A stretch of 64,000 nt of DNA, taken from assembly GCA_024160085.1 (NCBI GenBank), contig JAMDYG010000002.1, positions 496,001-560,000 on the forward strand, read 5' to 3'. The notes beneath the pieces are model-generated. The model was not told the origin of the DNA and made no database searches. It saw only the letters and a list, made by a program, of their open reading frames with translations. The stretch is from Serratia symbiotica. GTDB taxonomy: Bacteria; Pseudomonadota; Gammaproteobacteria; Enterobacterales; Enterobacteriaceae. This document shows, in pieces, positions 21,402 to 31,944 of this stretch. Both the position numbers and the translations under genes were made by a program. Position 1 is the first letter of the stretch. Each line of letters starts with the position of its first letter.

Positions 21402-22322
21402 TCAGTACAGCGAAGGCGCACCTTCCGGGCGTGTTTTAAAGCGACGGTGTAGCCACATGTATTGATCCGGTGCCATCAGGATCTCTTTCTCTACCACCTT
21501 GTTCATAAAGGCGGCTGCCTCGAATTCATTATTTAACGGAAAGTGTGCTACCTCCGGCTGAATAATTAGCTCATAACCTTTGCCACCAGGCAACCGACGC
21601 GGGGTGAAGGGAATAATCGCCGGTTTTCCCATGCGTACCAGAAGGTAGCTACCCGTGGTAGTGGCGGCTTGTTCCACGGCGAATAGCGGGGCGAATACAC
21701 TGCTACGTGGGCCGTAATCATGGTCTGGCGCGTACCAAATGATATCTCCTTGTTTCAGCGCGCGGATCATGCCTTTAAGGTCTTTGCGATCCAACATCGA
21801 TTTATTGGAGCGCATGCGGCCCCAGGTTTGCAGCCAATCCATCAGCTTATTGTCATGTGGCCGATAGACTCCGATGCCTGGGTTATGAATGCCGAAAATG
21901 CGAGCGCCTAATTCTAGCGTCAGAAAGTGCAGGCCAATCAGCAGTACGCCCTGATGGTGAGTTTGTGTTTTTTGAATGTGCTCTAGACCGCTGATCTGGA
22001 ACCAGCGCTCAATGCGCCAGTTTGGCCAAAACCAGGCCATACCGGTTTCAAACAAACCCATACCGACAGATTCGAAGTTTTTCACTACCAGCGCATTATG
22101 CTCAGCCTGAGGCATATTCGGAAAGCACAACGTCAGATTGCGTTTGGCGATAGCGACACGACGCTTCAGAAAGTACATCGAAAATCGCCCAAGCGACGTA
22201 CCGAGCTGATAGATAATCGGATAAGGCAGTAGCACTAGTAGGTAGAGTAAACCGATACCGAACCAGGTAAGCCAGTAACGTGGATGCAATAAAGAGCGAG
22301 TGAAAGAGGGAACTTGGGCCAT
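21402..22322 (-). CDS. lpxL: Lipid A biosynthesis lauroyl acyltransferase
   Basis: Encodes 306 residues, the same as E. coli LpxL (HtrB). It transfers a lauroyl chain to Kdo2-lipid IVA at the inner membrane. A single membrane anchor ([20 protein letters not shown]) is near residues 20-40. The acyltransferase HX4D/E box is visible as [10 protein letters not shown] (~132-141), with downstream [31 protein letters not shown] and [20 protein letters not shown] blocks. The C-terminus [13 protein letters not shown] is typical. It is intact although its neighbours on both sides are dead. Confidence 0.97.
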   Translation of the reverse strand: MAQVPSFTRSLLHPRYWLTWFGIGLLYLLVLLPYPIIYQLGTSLGRFSMYFLKRRVAIAKRNLTLCFPNMPQAEHNALVVKNFESVGMGLFETGMAWFWPNWRIERWFQISGLEHIQKTQTHHQGVLLIGLHFLTLELGARIFGIHNPGIGVYRPHDNKLMDWLQTWGRMRSNKSMLDRKDLKGMIRALKQGDIIWYAPDHDYGPRSSVFAPLFAVEQAATTTGSYLLVRMGKPAIIPFTPRRLPGGKGYELIIQPEVAHFPLNNEFEAAAFMNKVVEKEILMAPDQYMWLHRRFKTRPEGAPSLY

Positions 22323-23134
22323 GTATTCTCAGTTTGCAAGCAGTTATTTAACGATCGTAATAGAGTCATAGTAGAGTCTGGTAATCAAAGCAGCAAGGAT
22401 AAGACAGTAATCTAGCGTCCTCAATATGATAAGCATAACTATTTTTTCGTGGTAAGATACTACATTCCCCGGCGTATTGGGGATAATAACTGATTCTTTA
22501 TGGGATAGCACTTCCCCGGCACCAACTTTTATTTTAAGCCAATCATTACTCTTTTTTACCAGAAAATAAAAGCGGAGTAATGTTTAGAGGTAATTAAGGG
22601 TATAGAATACCGAGAGAAAACTTTCGCCGAAATATTTTCAGTTTGTTTTATGCTGCGAGCTGCTTTTAAGCAGGTGAGGATTTTTCACAATATCATCAAA
22701 GAGCGTTGATAAGTCTATGCTACATTAAAATTACTAGAATATCTTCGCTTTATCGAAACGGCCCTTAAAATAAATCACCAATTGCAATTATGTCAAATTT
22801 CAGCTCTGATTTGGCATTGTCCATTTTTCTTGTACATCTATTAATCCCAGATAAAGCAGTTCTAACATACCGCTTTCATTAGGAAAGTTGGGCAATTTAA
22901 TGATCTTTTAAGTGTGGTTGTTTTTATATTTATTTTCAATATTTCAACACGTTTTTGGTCGGGTTAAATGGTGAGTGTGGAATCTATTAACTGTTTGGGT
23001 GGAAGTATTAAAACCATATATTTCCCTGTTAGGGTATGACCTGACTAGATTATTTTAATGACTTTGTCGTAATTAAAGGTTTAGGACAGGAACTATTATT
23101 TTTGAATAAATATTAACTTGAATGACTCAGAATT
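22323..23134. other. Long AT-rich intergenic region upstream of lpxL
   Basis: More than 800 bases without a recognisable gene in either strand. It should contain the lpxL promoter near its left end. A GC-rich short palindrome CCCCGGCGTATTGGGG occurs near 22468-22483. The rest looks like decayed sequence. Confidence 0.4.
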
Positions 23135-23220
23135 CATAACACTTCTATTTTATTATCGTTCGACGACTATCTAAACGCTCACCTTTAATATGTAGGCAAT
23201 GACACAGAATTATGAACAGG
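23135..23220 (+). mobile_element. IS256-family 3' end remnant
   Basis: TTTATTATCGTTCGACGACT with the following GCTCACCTTTAATA and ending in ACAGAATTATGAACAGG at 23220 corresponds to the last ~85 bases of the IS256-family element at 13066-14279. Nothing upstream of it is recognisable, so the rest was deleted. Confidence 0.75.
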
Positions 23221-23293
23221 TTGTTGTTAGCCAACTTTGGGCATGGAAATATAGCGGTAATTCCTTTCTTTTTTACGCTGTATCCATTCATAT

Positions 23294-24286
23294 GGCTTTA
23301 TTGAATAAATTGAACTTTTGCTGGGTTGAAGGAGCAGATCACGTATTCTCTGACAACGCAGGCAGTCCCGTGGCTAAGCAGAAGTTCAGAATCACTCACT
23401 GGCACACTTATAACAAAGCGCTTATCAACCGCGGCTCTATGACTTTCTAGCTGGACGACGAAGCGATTAAGACGTGGTAAGACGCGGTATGAGACAGCCC
23501 CACCTTCAGCGCGAGGAATACCCCAGCGCTATTCTGACCTTGCCATCACTACCGTTTTGGTGATTAAACGAGTATTACGGCTGACCCTGCGGGCTGCACA
23601 GGGCTTCATTGATTCCATTTTTACCCTGATAGGCGTTCCGCTGCGCTGTCCGGATTACAGCTGTGTCAGCAAGCGGGCAAAGTCAGTCAATATCAGTGTC
23701 AAAACTCCCACCCGGGGTGAAATCACGCACCTGGTGATTGATTCCACCGGGCTGAAGGTCTTGGGTGAAGGCAAATAGAAAGTCAAAAACACGGAAAAGA
23801 ACGCCGCTGCATCTGGCCGTTGACAGCAAAACCAATTAAATCATCTGTGCGGACCTGTCGCTTAACAACGTTACGGCGGACGGCGCTTATGACACCCGGT
23901 TATGTCACAATGAAATGCGCCGTAAAAAATCAGCGCCCTCATCATTCAGCGAAAGGGCGCAGGCTACTGGCCCGGTGAGTACGCAGACCATAACCGTGCA
24001 GTAGCGAATCAGCGACTGAGCGGGAGCAATGCGCGGTGGAAATGGACAACAGAATATAACTGTCGCTCTATAGCAGAAACGGCCATGTACCGGGTAAAGC
24101 AGCTATTCAGAGGCTCACTGACGCCGCGTGACTACGACTTGTCAGGTAGCAGAGGCTTTGGGGCCATGGTACGTGCCCTGAACAAGATGAAGAAGGCAGG
24201 TATGCCAGAAACATTCGTATTGCCTGAAAATCCGACCAGCTACAGGGACGCTCGCTCGCACAGGATCCGATTTATTCAACAAAGCC
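23294..24286 (+). mobile_element. IS5-family (IS903-like) element, near full length
   Basis: 993 bp bounded by GGCTTTATTGAATAAAT at the left and TTTATTCAACAAAGCC at the right, a good inverted repeat pair. Flanking 9-mers (CATTCATAT and GCTCGAACC) do not match, so the original target duplication is not visible. It contains a broken transposase gene. Confidence 0.9.
23370..24227 (+). pseudogene. IS5-family transposase pseudogene (copy A)
   Basis: Readable from the GTG at 23370 (VAKQKFRITHWHTYNKALIN) with LTLRAAQGFIDSIFTLIGVP, CPDYSCVSKRAKSVNISVKT and PTRGEITHLVIDSTGLKVLG, then MYRVKQLF and MVRALNKM. Stops at about 23448 and 23776, an internal deletion around 23870, and frameshifts make it inactive. 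Clear DDE-type IS5/IS903 transposase. Confidence 0.9.
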
Positions 24287-24614
24287 GCTCGAACCATGCT
24301 AGTCATGATGGGTACTTGACAGCATCTCCGAGCTGGAAAGCAAACGGGCCGCTGAACCTTGGTTCTTTTCCTGTCTCATAGAAAGTAAATAATATTAACA
24401 AATTGTAAATATACTGGACTGATAACTATAGATAAAAGAGAGAATTCTATTGCTTCTTCGCCATTGCCCAACGTATCTTTATTAAATAAGAATAAATTCC
24501 TGATTGTTTTGTCAATCAGCCTTGGCGTTTTACCCACTAAACACGTTATCATTATCATCAGGAATCCGTGCTCACAAGCACTGCCCTTTCCCACAGCCTC
24601 AGGAGAACATCATT
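24287..24614. other. Region between IS5 copy A and nhaP2
   Basis: About 330 bases. A forward frame ending SISELESKRAAEPWFFSCLI then ESK and TAA near 24390 looks like the tail of an unidentified coding sequence cut by the IS, but I cannot name it. The remainder is AT-rich and should carry the nhaP2 promoter. AGGAG at 24601-24605 is the nhaP2 ribosome-binding site. Confidence 0.4.
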
Positions 24615-26336
24615 TTGGATGCTAGCACCATTAACAGCCTGTTCGTCATCAGTGCCGTGCTGGTAGGCTCAAGTATTCTGCTGAGTTCATTTTCTTCTCG
24701 TCTCGGCATTCCCATCCTGGTGATATTCCTAGCGATCGGCATGTTGGCTGGTGTTGATGGCCCAGGCGGCATCGTCTTCAACAATTATCCGCTGGCCTAT
24801 CTGGTCAGTAATCTAGCTCTGGCGGTGATCCTGCTTGACGGCGGCATGCGTACCCGCGTCAGTTCCTTTCGCGTTGCTCTGTGGCCAGCACTTTCCCTCG
24901 CTACAGTCGGTGTGGTGATCACTGCGGGGATAACTGGGATAGCAGCCGCATGGCTGTTTGACCTCGATCTGCTGCAAGGACTGCTGATCGGTGCCATCAT
25001 CGGTTCCACCGATGCCGCTGCAGTGTTCTCACTGCTTGGTGGCAAAGGTCTCAATGAACGCGTCAGCGCCACGTTAGAAATTGAATCCGGCAGCAATGAT
25101 CCAATGGCTGTGTTTCTCACCATTACCCTGATCGCGATGATCGCCGCCGGTGAAACCACCCTTAGCTGGATGTTCCCGCTACACTTGATGCAGCAATTTA
25201 GTATGGGGATCATTTTTGGTCTCGGCGGTGGCTGGCTGCTATTGACGCTGATCAACCATATCAAACTGGCTGAAGGTCTGTACCCACTATTGGCCGGTAG
25301 CGGCGGCATACTCATCTTCGCTATGACCACGGCGCTGGACGGTAGTGGCATTCTGGCAGTTTATCTGTGCGGCCTGCTATTAGGTAACCGGCCGATCCGC
25401 AACCGCCATGGCATTGTACAAACCTTCGATGGCCTGGCCTGGCTGAGCCAAATCGGCATGTTTCTGGTGCTGGGGTTGTTACTCAATCCGCATGAATTGC
25501 TGCCAATTGCCATCCCCGCCCTGCTGCTGTCACTGTGGATGATCCTGTTCGCCCGCCCACTTTCGGTATTCATTGGCCTACTGCCGTTCCGCAGCTTTAC
25601 TCTGCGCGAGTGTGGCTTTATCGCCTGGGTTGGTCTGCGCGGTGCCGTGCCGGTGATCCTAGCAGTGTTTCCAATGATGGCTGAGTTGCCGAATGCACAG
25701 TTGTTCTTCAACTTAGCCTTCTTTGTGGTGTTGGTCTCATTGCTACTGCAAGGCACTACGCTGTCATTCGCAGCCAGGAAAGCCAAAGTGATCGTGCCGC
25801 CTGCGCTGACACCGATCTCACGAGTGGGGCTAGACGTACATCCAGAAAATCAATGGGAACAGTTCGTCTATCAATTGTCGATGGAGAACTGGTGCGTTGG
25901 CGCTGCACTGCGCGAGTTGAAAATGCCGCCCAACACGCGCATCGCCGCGCTGTTCCGTGGCAAAGAATTATTGCACCCAAGCGGCAGCACCAGGCTGTGT
26001 GAAAGAGATATCCTGTGCGTTATTGGCCATCAGCATGATTTGCCAGTACTAGGTAAGCTGTTCAGCCAAGCACCGGCCATTACCTTCGACGAGCGTTTCT
26101 TCGGTGATTTCATCTTGCAATCAGACGCCTGCCTGGGCGATATCTCGCAGTTTTATGGCCTGAACTTGCAGGATAACGTGAACGATCAGCAGACGCTTGG
26201 GCAGTTCATCATTCAGTTAATTGGTGGTGAGCCTGTGATCGGTGATCAGGTAGAATGGGAGGGACTGATCTGGACCATTGCCGAAATGGCAGGCAATCAG
26301 GTCAGCAAAATCGGCGTAAAAATTGTCAGCGAGTGA
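24615..26336 (+). CDS. nhaP2: K+/H+ antiporter of the CPA1 family
   Basis: Encodes 573 residues from a TTG start ([20 protein letters not shown]) with AGGAG nine bases upstream; the frame is open from 24504, but only the TTG matches the family start. NhaP2 (CvrA/YcgO) exports potassium and protects from high K+. About 12-13 membrane segments cover residues 1-390, with the NHE-family motif [20 protein letters not shown] and ND pair in SGSNDPMAV (~155-162). A TrkA-C/CorC-HlyC-type cytosolic tail follows ([20 protein letters not shown]). No damage is seen. Confidence 0.95.
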   Translation: MDASTINSLFVISAVLVGSSILLSSFSSRLGIPILVIFLAIGMLAGVDGPGGIVFNNYPLAYLVSNLALAVILLDGGMRTRVSSFRVALWPALSLATVGVVITAGITGIAAAWLFDLDLLQGLLIGAIIGSTDAAAVFSLLGGKGLNERVSATLEIESGSNDPMAVFLTITLIAMIAAGETTLSWMFPLHLMQQFSMGIIFGLGGGWLLLTLINHIKLAEGLYPLLAGSGGILIFAMTTALDGSGILAVYLCGLLLGNRPIRNRHGIVQTFDGLAWLSQIGMFLVLGLLLNPHELLPIAIPALLLSLWMILFARPLSVFIGLLPFRSFTLRECGFIAWVGLRGAVPVILAVFPMMAELPNAQLFFNLAFFVVLVSLLLQGTTLSFAARKAKVIVPPALTPISRVGLDVHPENQWEQFVYQLSMENWCVGAALRELKMPPNTRIAALFRGKELLHPSGSTRLCERDILCVIGHQHDLPVLGKLFSQAPAITFDERFFGDFILQSDACLGDISQFYGLNLQDNVNDQQTLGQFIIQLIGGEPVIGDQVEWEGLIWTIAEMAGNQVSKIGVKIVSE

Positions 26337-26418
26337 AGCCACTTTTTTGTCGTACGGCAAGACTGGCCGTAACAGAATTATCCTGCAGATAGCACTTGTC
26401 GCACCTTAATCTAGCAAT

Positions 26419-26570
26419 ATATACCTAATATAATTCGAGTGACAGGAAACGGTAACGCAATGACAAATCGGTCGGAAACCGATTTGAACAGTGCTTGCAC
26501 TGGGGATCAATGAACCTCAGGCACTTAAGCTAGCGCCTAGACAACTTGAAGCAAGTATGGGCGGGTATAT
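26419..26570 (+). repeat. ERIC-like intergenic repeat, copy 1
   Basis: Bounded by ATACCTAATATAATTCGAGT at the left and ACAACTTGAAGCAAGTATGG then GCGGGTATAT at the right, the typical outer arms of enterobacterial ERIC-type repeats. An internal hairpin with arms CAAATCGGT and ACCGATTTG lies at 26464-26486. The same internal hairpin, identical over 23 bases, is in the copy at 50615-50797. Confidence 0.75.
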
Positions 26571-26607
26571 TTGAAATCAGCTAACCCCAACGCTAATAAA
26601 GCACCTT

Positions 26608-26742
26608 CTACGTAGAAATGTGGTATACGCCCAGAGAACTAGGTAGTTGCTCCAGGCTAGCGCGCAGATGGTATGGATAGTGATAGATATTAAGCTCTGG
26701 GTCGATCCGGTTTGACATCATAATGTAGTTATACTCACTCAT
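26608..26742 (-). pseudogene. Fragment similar to the N-terminus of Cho (UvrC-like endonuclease)
   Basis: A 44-codon frame from ATG 26742 reads MSEYNYIMMSNRIDPELNIY then HYPYHLRASLEQLPSSLGVY before a TAG at 26608. The pattern (I)Y.YP.HLR..L..LP...GVY matches the start of Cho, a UvrC homologue that makes the 3' incision in nucleotide excision repair. The GIY-YIG domain that should follow is absent. This is a short resemblance from memory; a sequence search is needed to confirm it. Confidence 0.5.
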
Positions 26743-27101
26743 GGTACTCTGTGGTTTTTACCAAAACCAACGCGTCCTTACTTTTGCAAAAGCTAAAACG
26801 CTGAGTACTGATTTAGGCTACGCATCTTACCGTCAATCTATTTATATGCAAATTTATAAGAAAAAAGACCAAATTTGATCGCCGCAAGATATAACGTTAA
26901 GCTATATATGCAAAAAATTAGTCCCCTAAATAGCGTGATATCGTTTAAATTGGGCTTGCGTTTACAGTTCACATTTCATGAAGAGAGTGAAGGCTGGCCA
27001 CCTGGAACAGCAATATGCTTAGCCAAACTAATGGTTCAACATAAAAATGGATGGGGATTGCGAATTCACGAACAACTAATGTTTCATTAAGGGACGATAA
27101 T
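26743..27101. other. Upstream region of proP
   Basis: About 360 AT-rich bases between the cho-like fragment and proP, expected to contain the osmotically controlled proP promoters. GGGACG is at 27091-27096 before the ATG. I cannot assign individual promoter boxes. Confidence 0.35.
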
Positions 27102-28604
27102 ATGAAGTTAAGAAAAAAACGTCATAAGCCGATGCACATTAATGACATCACCATCATCGACGACAGCAAGCTGAAGAAGGCGATTACCGCTGCCGCGTTG
27201 GGCAATGCGATGGAGTGGTTCGATTTCGGCGTATACGGCTTCGTAGCCTATGCCATCGGACAAGTCTTCTTTCCCGGCGCATCTCCTGGCATACAGATGA
27301 TTGCTGCGCTGGCGACCTTCTCGGTGCCTTTCTTAGTCCGCCCACTCGGCGGTATCTTCTTTGGTGCCATGGGCGATAAATTTGGCCGCCAGAAAGTGCT
27401 GTCCATCACCATTATCATTATGGCGGTGAGCACCTTCTGCATCGGCCTAATCCCGTCTTATGCCGCTATTGGCATCTGGGCACCAATCCTGCTATTGCTG
27501 GCCAAGCTGGCGCAGGGTTTCTCCGTAGGCGGAGAATACTCCGGGGCGGCGATCTTCGTAGCAGAATATTCACCCGATCGCAGACGTGGCTTTATGGGTA
27601 GTTGGCTTGATTTCGGCTCTATCGCCGGTTTCGTACTGGGTGCTGGCGTCGTGGTGATGATTTCCAGCATCGTTGGCGAAGCCCGCTTCCTTGACTGGGG
27701 CTGGCGTATTCCGTTTTTCATCGCGACACCGCTGGGCATTATTGGTCTCTACCTGCGCCATGCACTGGAAGAAACTCCTGCGTTCCAGCAACACGTTGAC
27801 AAGATGGAGAAGAATGATCGCAACGCCATCGAAAATACGCCGAGGATCTCGTTCACAGAAATTGCAGCTAAACATTGGAAAAGTCTGCTGGTGTGCGTAG
27901 GTATCGTGATTTCCACCAATGTGACCTATTACATATTGCTGACCTATATGCCAAGCTATCTTTCGCATAATCTGCACTACTCGGAAGATCATGGCATATT
28001 AATCATCATCGCCATCATGATTGGCATGCTATTCGTGCAACCGGTGATCGGCCTGACCAGCGATCGCATTGGCCGTAAGCCATTTATTATCGGCGGCAGC
28101 ATTGGTCTGGTAGCGCTGGCTATCCCGTGCTTTATTTTGATTAACAGCAGCGTGATTGGCTTAATTTTTGTCGGTTTGCTGGTACTAGCTGTGCTGCTGA
28201 ACTGCTTTACCGGCGTAATGGCCTCCATATTGCCAGCAATGTTCCCAACGAATATTCGCTACAGCACGCTGGCGATTTCCTTCAACATTTCAATCTTGGT
28301 TGCTGGCGCTACCCCAACGGCGGTAGCCTGGCTGGTGGAATCCACTGGCAACCTCTACATGCCGGCTTACTATTTGATGGTAGTGGCAGTGATCGGCCTG
28401 ATTACCGGTCTATATATGAAAGAAACTGCCAACAAACCGCTACGCGGTGCTCCCCCAGCCGCCTCTGATCACATGGAAGCCAAAGAACTGCTCCAGGAAA
28501 CCTATGACAACATCGAACAAAAGATCGAGGACATCAATGCGCAAATTGCCGATTTAGAAAATAAAAAACAGACGTTGGTCGATCAGCACCCTAAACTGGA
28601 CTAA
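27102..28604 (+). CDS. proP: Proline/betaine:H+ symporter, osmosensing
   Basis: Encodes 500 residues, the same as E. coli ProP. This MFS transporter takes up proline, glycine betaine and ectoine under osmotic stress. The start at 27102 (MKLRKKRHKPMHINDITIID) matches the family; the open frame begins at 27051. MFS landmarks include GNAMEWFDFGVYGF, GDKFGRQKVL (~loop 2-3), and SDRIGRKPF (loop 8-9). The carboxy-terminus contains the long coiled coil (EAKELLQETYDNIEQKIEDI, then NAQIADLENKKQTLVD) that tunes osmosensing in the long-type ProP. Intact. Confidence 0.97.
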   Translation: MKLRKKRHKPMHINDITIIDDSKLKKAITAAALGNAMEWFDFGVYGFVAYAIGQVFFPGASPGIQMIAALATFSVPFLVRPLGGIFFGAMGDKFGRQKVLSITIIIMAVSTFCIGLIPSYAAIGIWAPILLLLAKLAQGFSVGGEYSGAAIFVAEYSPDRRRGFMGSWLDFGSIAGFVLGAGVVVMISSIVGEARFLDWGWRIPFFIATPLGIIGLYLRHALEETPAFQQHVDKMEKNDRNAIENTPRISFTEIAAKHWKSLLVCVGIVISTNVTYYILLTYMPSYLSHNLHYSEDHGILIIIAIMIGMLFVQPVIGLTSDRIGRKPFIIGGSIGLVALAIPCFILINSSVIGLIFVGLLVLAVLLNCFTGVMASILPAMFPTNIRYSTLAISFNISILVAGATPTAVAWLVESTGNLYMPAYYLMVVAVIGLITGLYMKETANKPLRGAPPAASDHMEAKELLQETYDNIEQKIEDINAQIADLENKKQTLVDQHPKLD

Positions 28605-28723
28605 CGCTCGCTCTGACATTCAAAATCCAATGCTAGCCAGTTAATTAAGGTAAAACTGGCATCCCCGCCATACCCTAATCGTGTGTGTGTTTCAAACCAC
28701 ATACGGCCATGCAGGGCCATTGG

Positions 28724-30010
28724 TGTGATCTTGACCCGCTATATCCAGACAGCTTTTGTCTCTAAGTTAACGTTATCTGCTGGCTCCGGTATTCCATTGG
28801 CGAGAGGTATCCCTGGGCACTGTATGAATGGTTTTCATTGTAATGCTCGAACGAACTGCTGCCGTCAGGTTTATCAACGCCATTCTCACATCCGGTTTTG
28901 GCATGAAGGTGATATAGCCACTTTTCATCGTTTTTACGAACTGTTCAGCCATACCGTTGCTCTGTGGACTGCTCACTACTGTTGTTGTGCACGGCTCTAA
29001 ATTCAGTTCCCTTGCGAACCAGCGAGTTTCATGCGCTACGTAAGCCGAACCATTGTCCGTCAGATACTGGATTGATTTTTTCGCTAACTGATTACCAAAC
29101 CACTTTTCCACTGCACCCAGCATCACATCCTGTACCGTGCAGCTGTCGTAACCCCCTGTGCTGGTAGCCCTCTATCTATAGCTTCTCTGTCGCAGCAGTC
29201 CAGCCCGAACGTCACCCGCAGCTTTTCGCCGCCATCATCACAGACGAACTCGACGCCATCTGAACACCAGCGCAACCCGTTTTCTGTTACTTCGACTTTA
29301 CCATTATGCTCCTGCTGCGGATATTGTGGTTTGTCGTGTAGCAGCAACAGGCGGCTCTCACTCATCACACAATAAACCTGTTTGGCATTCACTGGAGGAG
29401 GAAGCCCTTCATTGCGCGACTGTTTCCGAAGTATCGACCATCCCCGTCGATAACCATAACCTGGCATATCGCTGATGATCGTGAGGATACGTGGCAGCAG
29501 TTGTGAATCTGCTTCCTCATTTGCTTCCTCATTCCGTCTGTTACAGCGCCCGTCCTGCTTAGCCGACGAGACCGATCGACCCGAAGGAATAACTGTGCAC
29601 GCGACACACCTAAAGCCAGGCTAACCTGTGCTATTTTATTCCTTGTCCTTTAGTAACCGGGGCGCATGCGCTATCCATTTTCGCGACTGACCGCACTCCA
29701 CTGCTTCTTTCAGGCTCTCGTTCTCCATTGTTTTCTTATCCAGAAGGGCACTGAAGCTCACGTATTTGTTTCACAGCGGTGGCTAACGCTGAAGTAGAAA
29801 CGACCTCTTCACCAACAGCTACTGCCGCGAGACAGTCTTTCTGGTACTGCTTTTTACACTTGAACAGCAGACTGGGCTGAATGCCATGTAGGCGGGCCAC
29901 ATGGGATACCTACATTCCCAGCTCCATCGACTGCTGAATAATGGCGATCTTTTCCTGAGGCATTTTACGTCGATGGGCTTCTTGCCCTAAACAGTATTCC
30001 GGTCATCTCA
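28724..30010 (-). mobile_element. IS3-family (IS2-group) element, degraded
   Basis: The left end resembles IS2 (TGACCCGCTATATCCAGACA near 28732-28751). The reverse strand carries OrfB pieces ([60 protein letters not shown]) and OrfA pieces ([34 protein letters not shown]) in the correct order. Frames are broken by many stops and indels. The OrfA-side terminus is lost near 30000-30018, where an IS66-family element begins. Confidence 0.88.
28773..29975 (-). pseudogene. IS2-group transposase OrfA/OrfB pseudogenes
   Basis: Reading right to left: OrfA from about 29975 (MPQEKIAIIQQSMELGM), then OrfB from about 29600 to 28773. The DDE signature region is partly readable ([29 protein letters not shown]-like [12 protein letters not shown]). 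Stops and frameshifts occur roughly every 100-300 bases. Inactive. Confidence 0.85.
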
Positions 30011-30103
30011 AAATTAGCGTAAGCGTAAAATCAGTGCGGTATGTAGCTAATTGACCAATACTGATAGCTTAGACGCCCACCTAAATCAGACTGGCACTTG
30101 ACT

Positions 30104-30270
30104 ATGGCATCTCAATTCTGGCGTTCTGAACCACGGAAAAATTACACAAATGACTTTAAACTGCGCATGGCCAAGCTGGCTTCTCAGCCCGAAGCTGGCG
30201 TTGCTCATATTATCCGCGAACACGGCACCAATGACAATCTCATTTTCAAATGGCTACGCCTCTGGTAGAA
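30104..30270 (+). pseudogene. IS66-family TnpA remnant
   Basis: RKNYTNDFKLRMAKLASQPE followed by AGVAHIIREHGTNDNLIFKW LRLW and a TAG matches IS66 OrfA (helix-turn-helix protein of the YTHAFKLRLVE...NDNLLFKW type). Only about 55 residues remain before the stop. Confidence 0.8.
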
Positions 30271-30309
30271 TGAATGCCGCATATCACGTCGCCTTCCCGC
30301 AACGGTAGC

Positions 30310-31352
30310 AACCGTGTCATCACCGGCGCAACTGGAAAAGCTGCACCGGATATTGTTCGGTACCCGCTCTGAAAAACTTCGCCGACAGGTGGAAGAGGCT
30401 GAAGCGGTGCTGAAACTGCACGAGCAGGCTGGTGACCGTCACAACGGTCGGAAAACGACCCGCAAGTTCCCAGTCAGCTTCGCCAGTCCCGGTATCGTTA
30501 GCCACTTCCCGAACACCTTCCGTGTGAGATGAACCGCCTTGAGCCCGTGGAAACCGGCTGTCATAAGTGCGGAAGTAACCTTAAATATCTCGGCGAAGTC
30601 AGCGCAGAACAGCTGGAAATGGTCGCCTGCGCTCTGAAAGTAATCCGCACCGTCAGGGTGAAAAAGGCGTGCGAAAAGTGTGACTGCATTTTTGAAGCCC
30701 CCCTCGCGTCCCATTGACCGCGGCATCGCAGGGCCTAGCCTGCTGTCCCAGGTGATGACGTCAAAATACGGCTAACACTTGCCCTTGTATCGTCAAACTG
30801 AAATCCTAGCCCGTCAGGGCGTGGACCTGAGTCGAGCCTTGCTCTCCAACTGGGTAGATGCCTGCTGCTGGTTAACGGCACCGCTGGACGAAGCACTGTA
30901 CCGCTACGTCGGATACCCGCAAACTTCATACTGACGATACGCCGGTGCCAGTGTTGTCCCCGGGTAGGAAGAAGACGAAAACTGGGCGGCTCTGGACTTA
31001 TGTCCGCGATAACCGTAACGTTAGTTCATCAGACACACCGGCGGCCTGGTTTGCCTACTCGCCGGACCGGCAGGGAAAACATCCGCAACAACATCTTCGC
31101 CAATATAGTAGCATGTTGCCGGCCGATGCGTGCGGCGGTTATGACCAGTTGTTCAATGCAGAACGTGAAGACGGTGCACTGATCGAGGTTGCATGCTGGG
31201 CACACGCCCGTAGAAAAACCCATGATGTGTGTACATCACAGTACCCAGGATGCCACGGCCAAGGAAGCCCTGAAACCCATCGGTCAACTCTACGTTATAG
31301 AGGAAGAAATACGTGCGGCAGGACAATGCGTCAATGGCGTATACCGTAAGCA
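30310..31352 (+). pseudogene. IS66-family transposase (TnpC) pseudogene
   Basis: Pieces in order: SPAQLEKLHRILFGTRSEKL, RLEPVETGCHKCGSNLKYLG with EVSAEQLEMVACALKVIRTV (zinc-finger region), LLSNWVDACC, KKTKTGRLWTYVRDNRNV, WFAYSPDRQGKHPQQHL, and EDGALIEVACWAHARRKTHD. At least five frameshifts and loss of the carboxy-terminal third. Confidence 0.88.
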
Positions 31353-31453
31353 CATGTTAGCACCTATCAGGTATCAGTCAATGACGCATGGACGATCATC
31401 AAAGGTCTTCAGGGTGAAAACCTTTGCTGACATTTGGTGTTTTATGCAGGCAC

Positions 31454-31473
31454 AAAAACTGCCTCTCGGCGGT
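31454..31473 (-). terminator. Possible terminator of the tRNA operon
   Basis: On the reverse strand, ACCGCC-GAGA-GGCAGT followed by TTTTTG lies 25 bases past the tRNA-Leu 3' end. The stem contains one mismatch, so it is weak. It fits the end of a glyW-cysT-leuZ type operon transcribed leftward. Confidence 0.45.
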
Positions 31474-31497
31474 TTAATTTATCTTTATAAATCAACG

Positions 31498-31583
31498 TGG
31501 TACCCGGGGCGGGACTTGAACCCACATAGCCATAGGCCGAGGGATTTTAAATCCCTTGTGTCTGCCGATTTCACCACCCGGGC
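31498..31583 (-). tRNA. leuZ: tRNA-Leu (UAA)
   Basis: 86 bases including CCA; very close to E. coli leuZ. Anticodon stem-loop AGGGATTTAAAATCCCT gives anticodon TAA. Acceptor GCCCGGG pairs with CCCGGGT; long variable arm is present. The T-stem has one G-U pair. It is the last gene of the Gly-Cys-Leu cluster next to pgsA, as in E. coli. Confidence 0.96.
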
Positions 31584-31592
31584 TAGGGGAAA

Positions 31593-31666
31593 TGGAGGCG
31601 CGTTCCGGAATCGAACCGAACTAAACGGATTTGCAATCCGCTACATAACCGCTTTGTTAACGCGCC
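31593..31666 (-). tRNA. cysT: tRNA-Cys (GCA)
   Basis: 74 bases including CCA; nearly identical to E. coli cysT. GGCGCGT acceptor pairs with ACGCGCC. Anticodon stem-loop GCGGATTGCAAATCCG gives anticodon GCA. The T-stem carries a tolerable U-G pair. Looks functional. Confidence 0.96.
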
Positions 31667-31720
31667 TTAACTTTGCTTAATTTTTCAGGCTAAAGTCGGA
31701 AATATTGACTTCATTGAATC

Positions 31721-31800
<80 letters not shown>

Positions 31801-31803
31801 ATT

Positions 31804-31827
31804 AATCAGAAATTGCTGATTTTTTTG
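31804..31827 (+). terminator. Terminator-like hairpin between tRNA-Gly and pgsA
   Basis: AATCAG-AAATTG-CTGATT followed by TTTTTT on the plus strand. The genes around it are on the minus strand, so its role is unclear; it would block rightward transcription coming from the IS66 remnant toward pgsA. Confidence 0.5.
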
Positions 31828-31944
31828 CTATCTTTGGTGGTGGCTTGCAGCCATCCAATGCGATATATTCTACTTACCTAACATGATGAGTCAATAAAAT
31901 TGTTGGCCCATTATATTCGTTTGCCGATTTTTGCATCGCTTTGA

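Larger units (their letters stand above)
30019..31360 (+). mobile_element. IS66-family element, internally deleted
   Basis: GTAAGCGTAAAA at 30019 looks like an IS66-type left terminus. It is followed by a TnpA-like piece (MASQFWRSEPRKNYTNDFKL from 30104) and the TnpC transposase (from about 30317). TnpB is missing through a deletion. The right end is lost near 31360-31400, before the tRNA cluster. Confidence 0.85.

Noticed and set aside
24797-25351. Reverse 184-codon frame inside nhaP2
   Set aside because: It is fully antisense to the intact transporter gene; no independent evidence of coding.
27570-27992. Reverse 140-codon frame inside proP
   Set aside because: Antisense shadow of proP with low-complexity His/Asp content.
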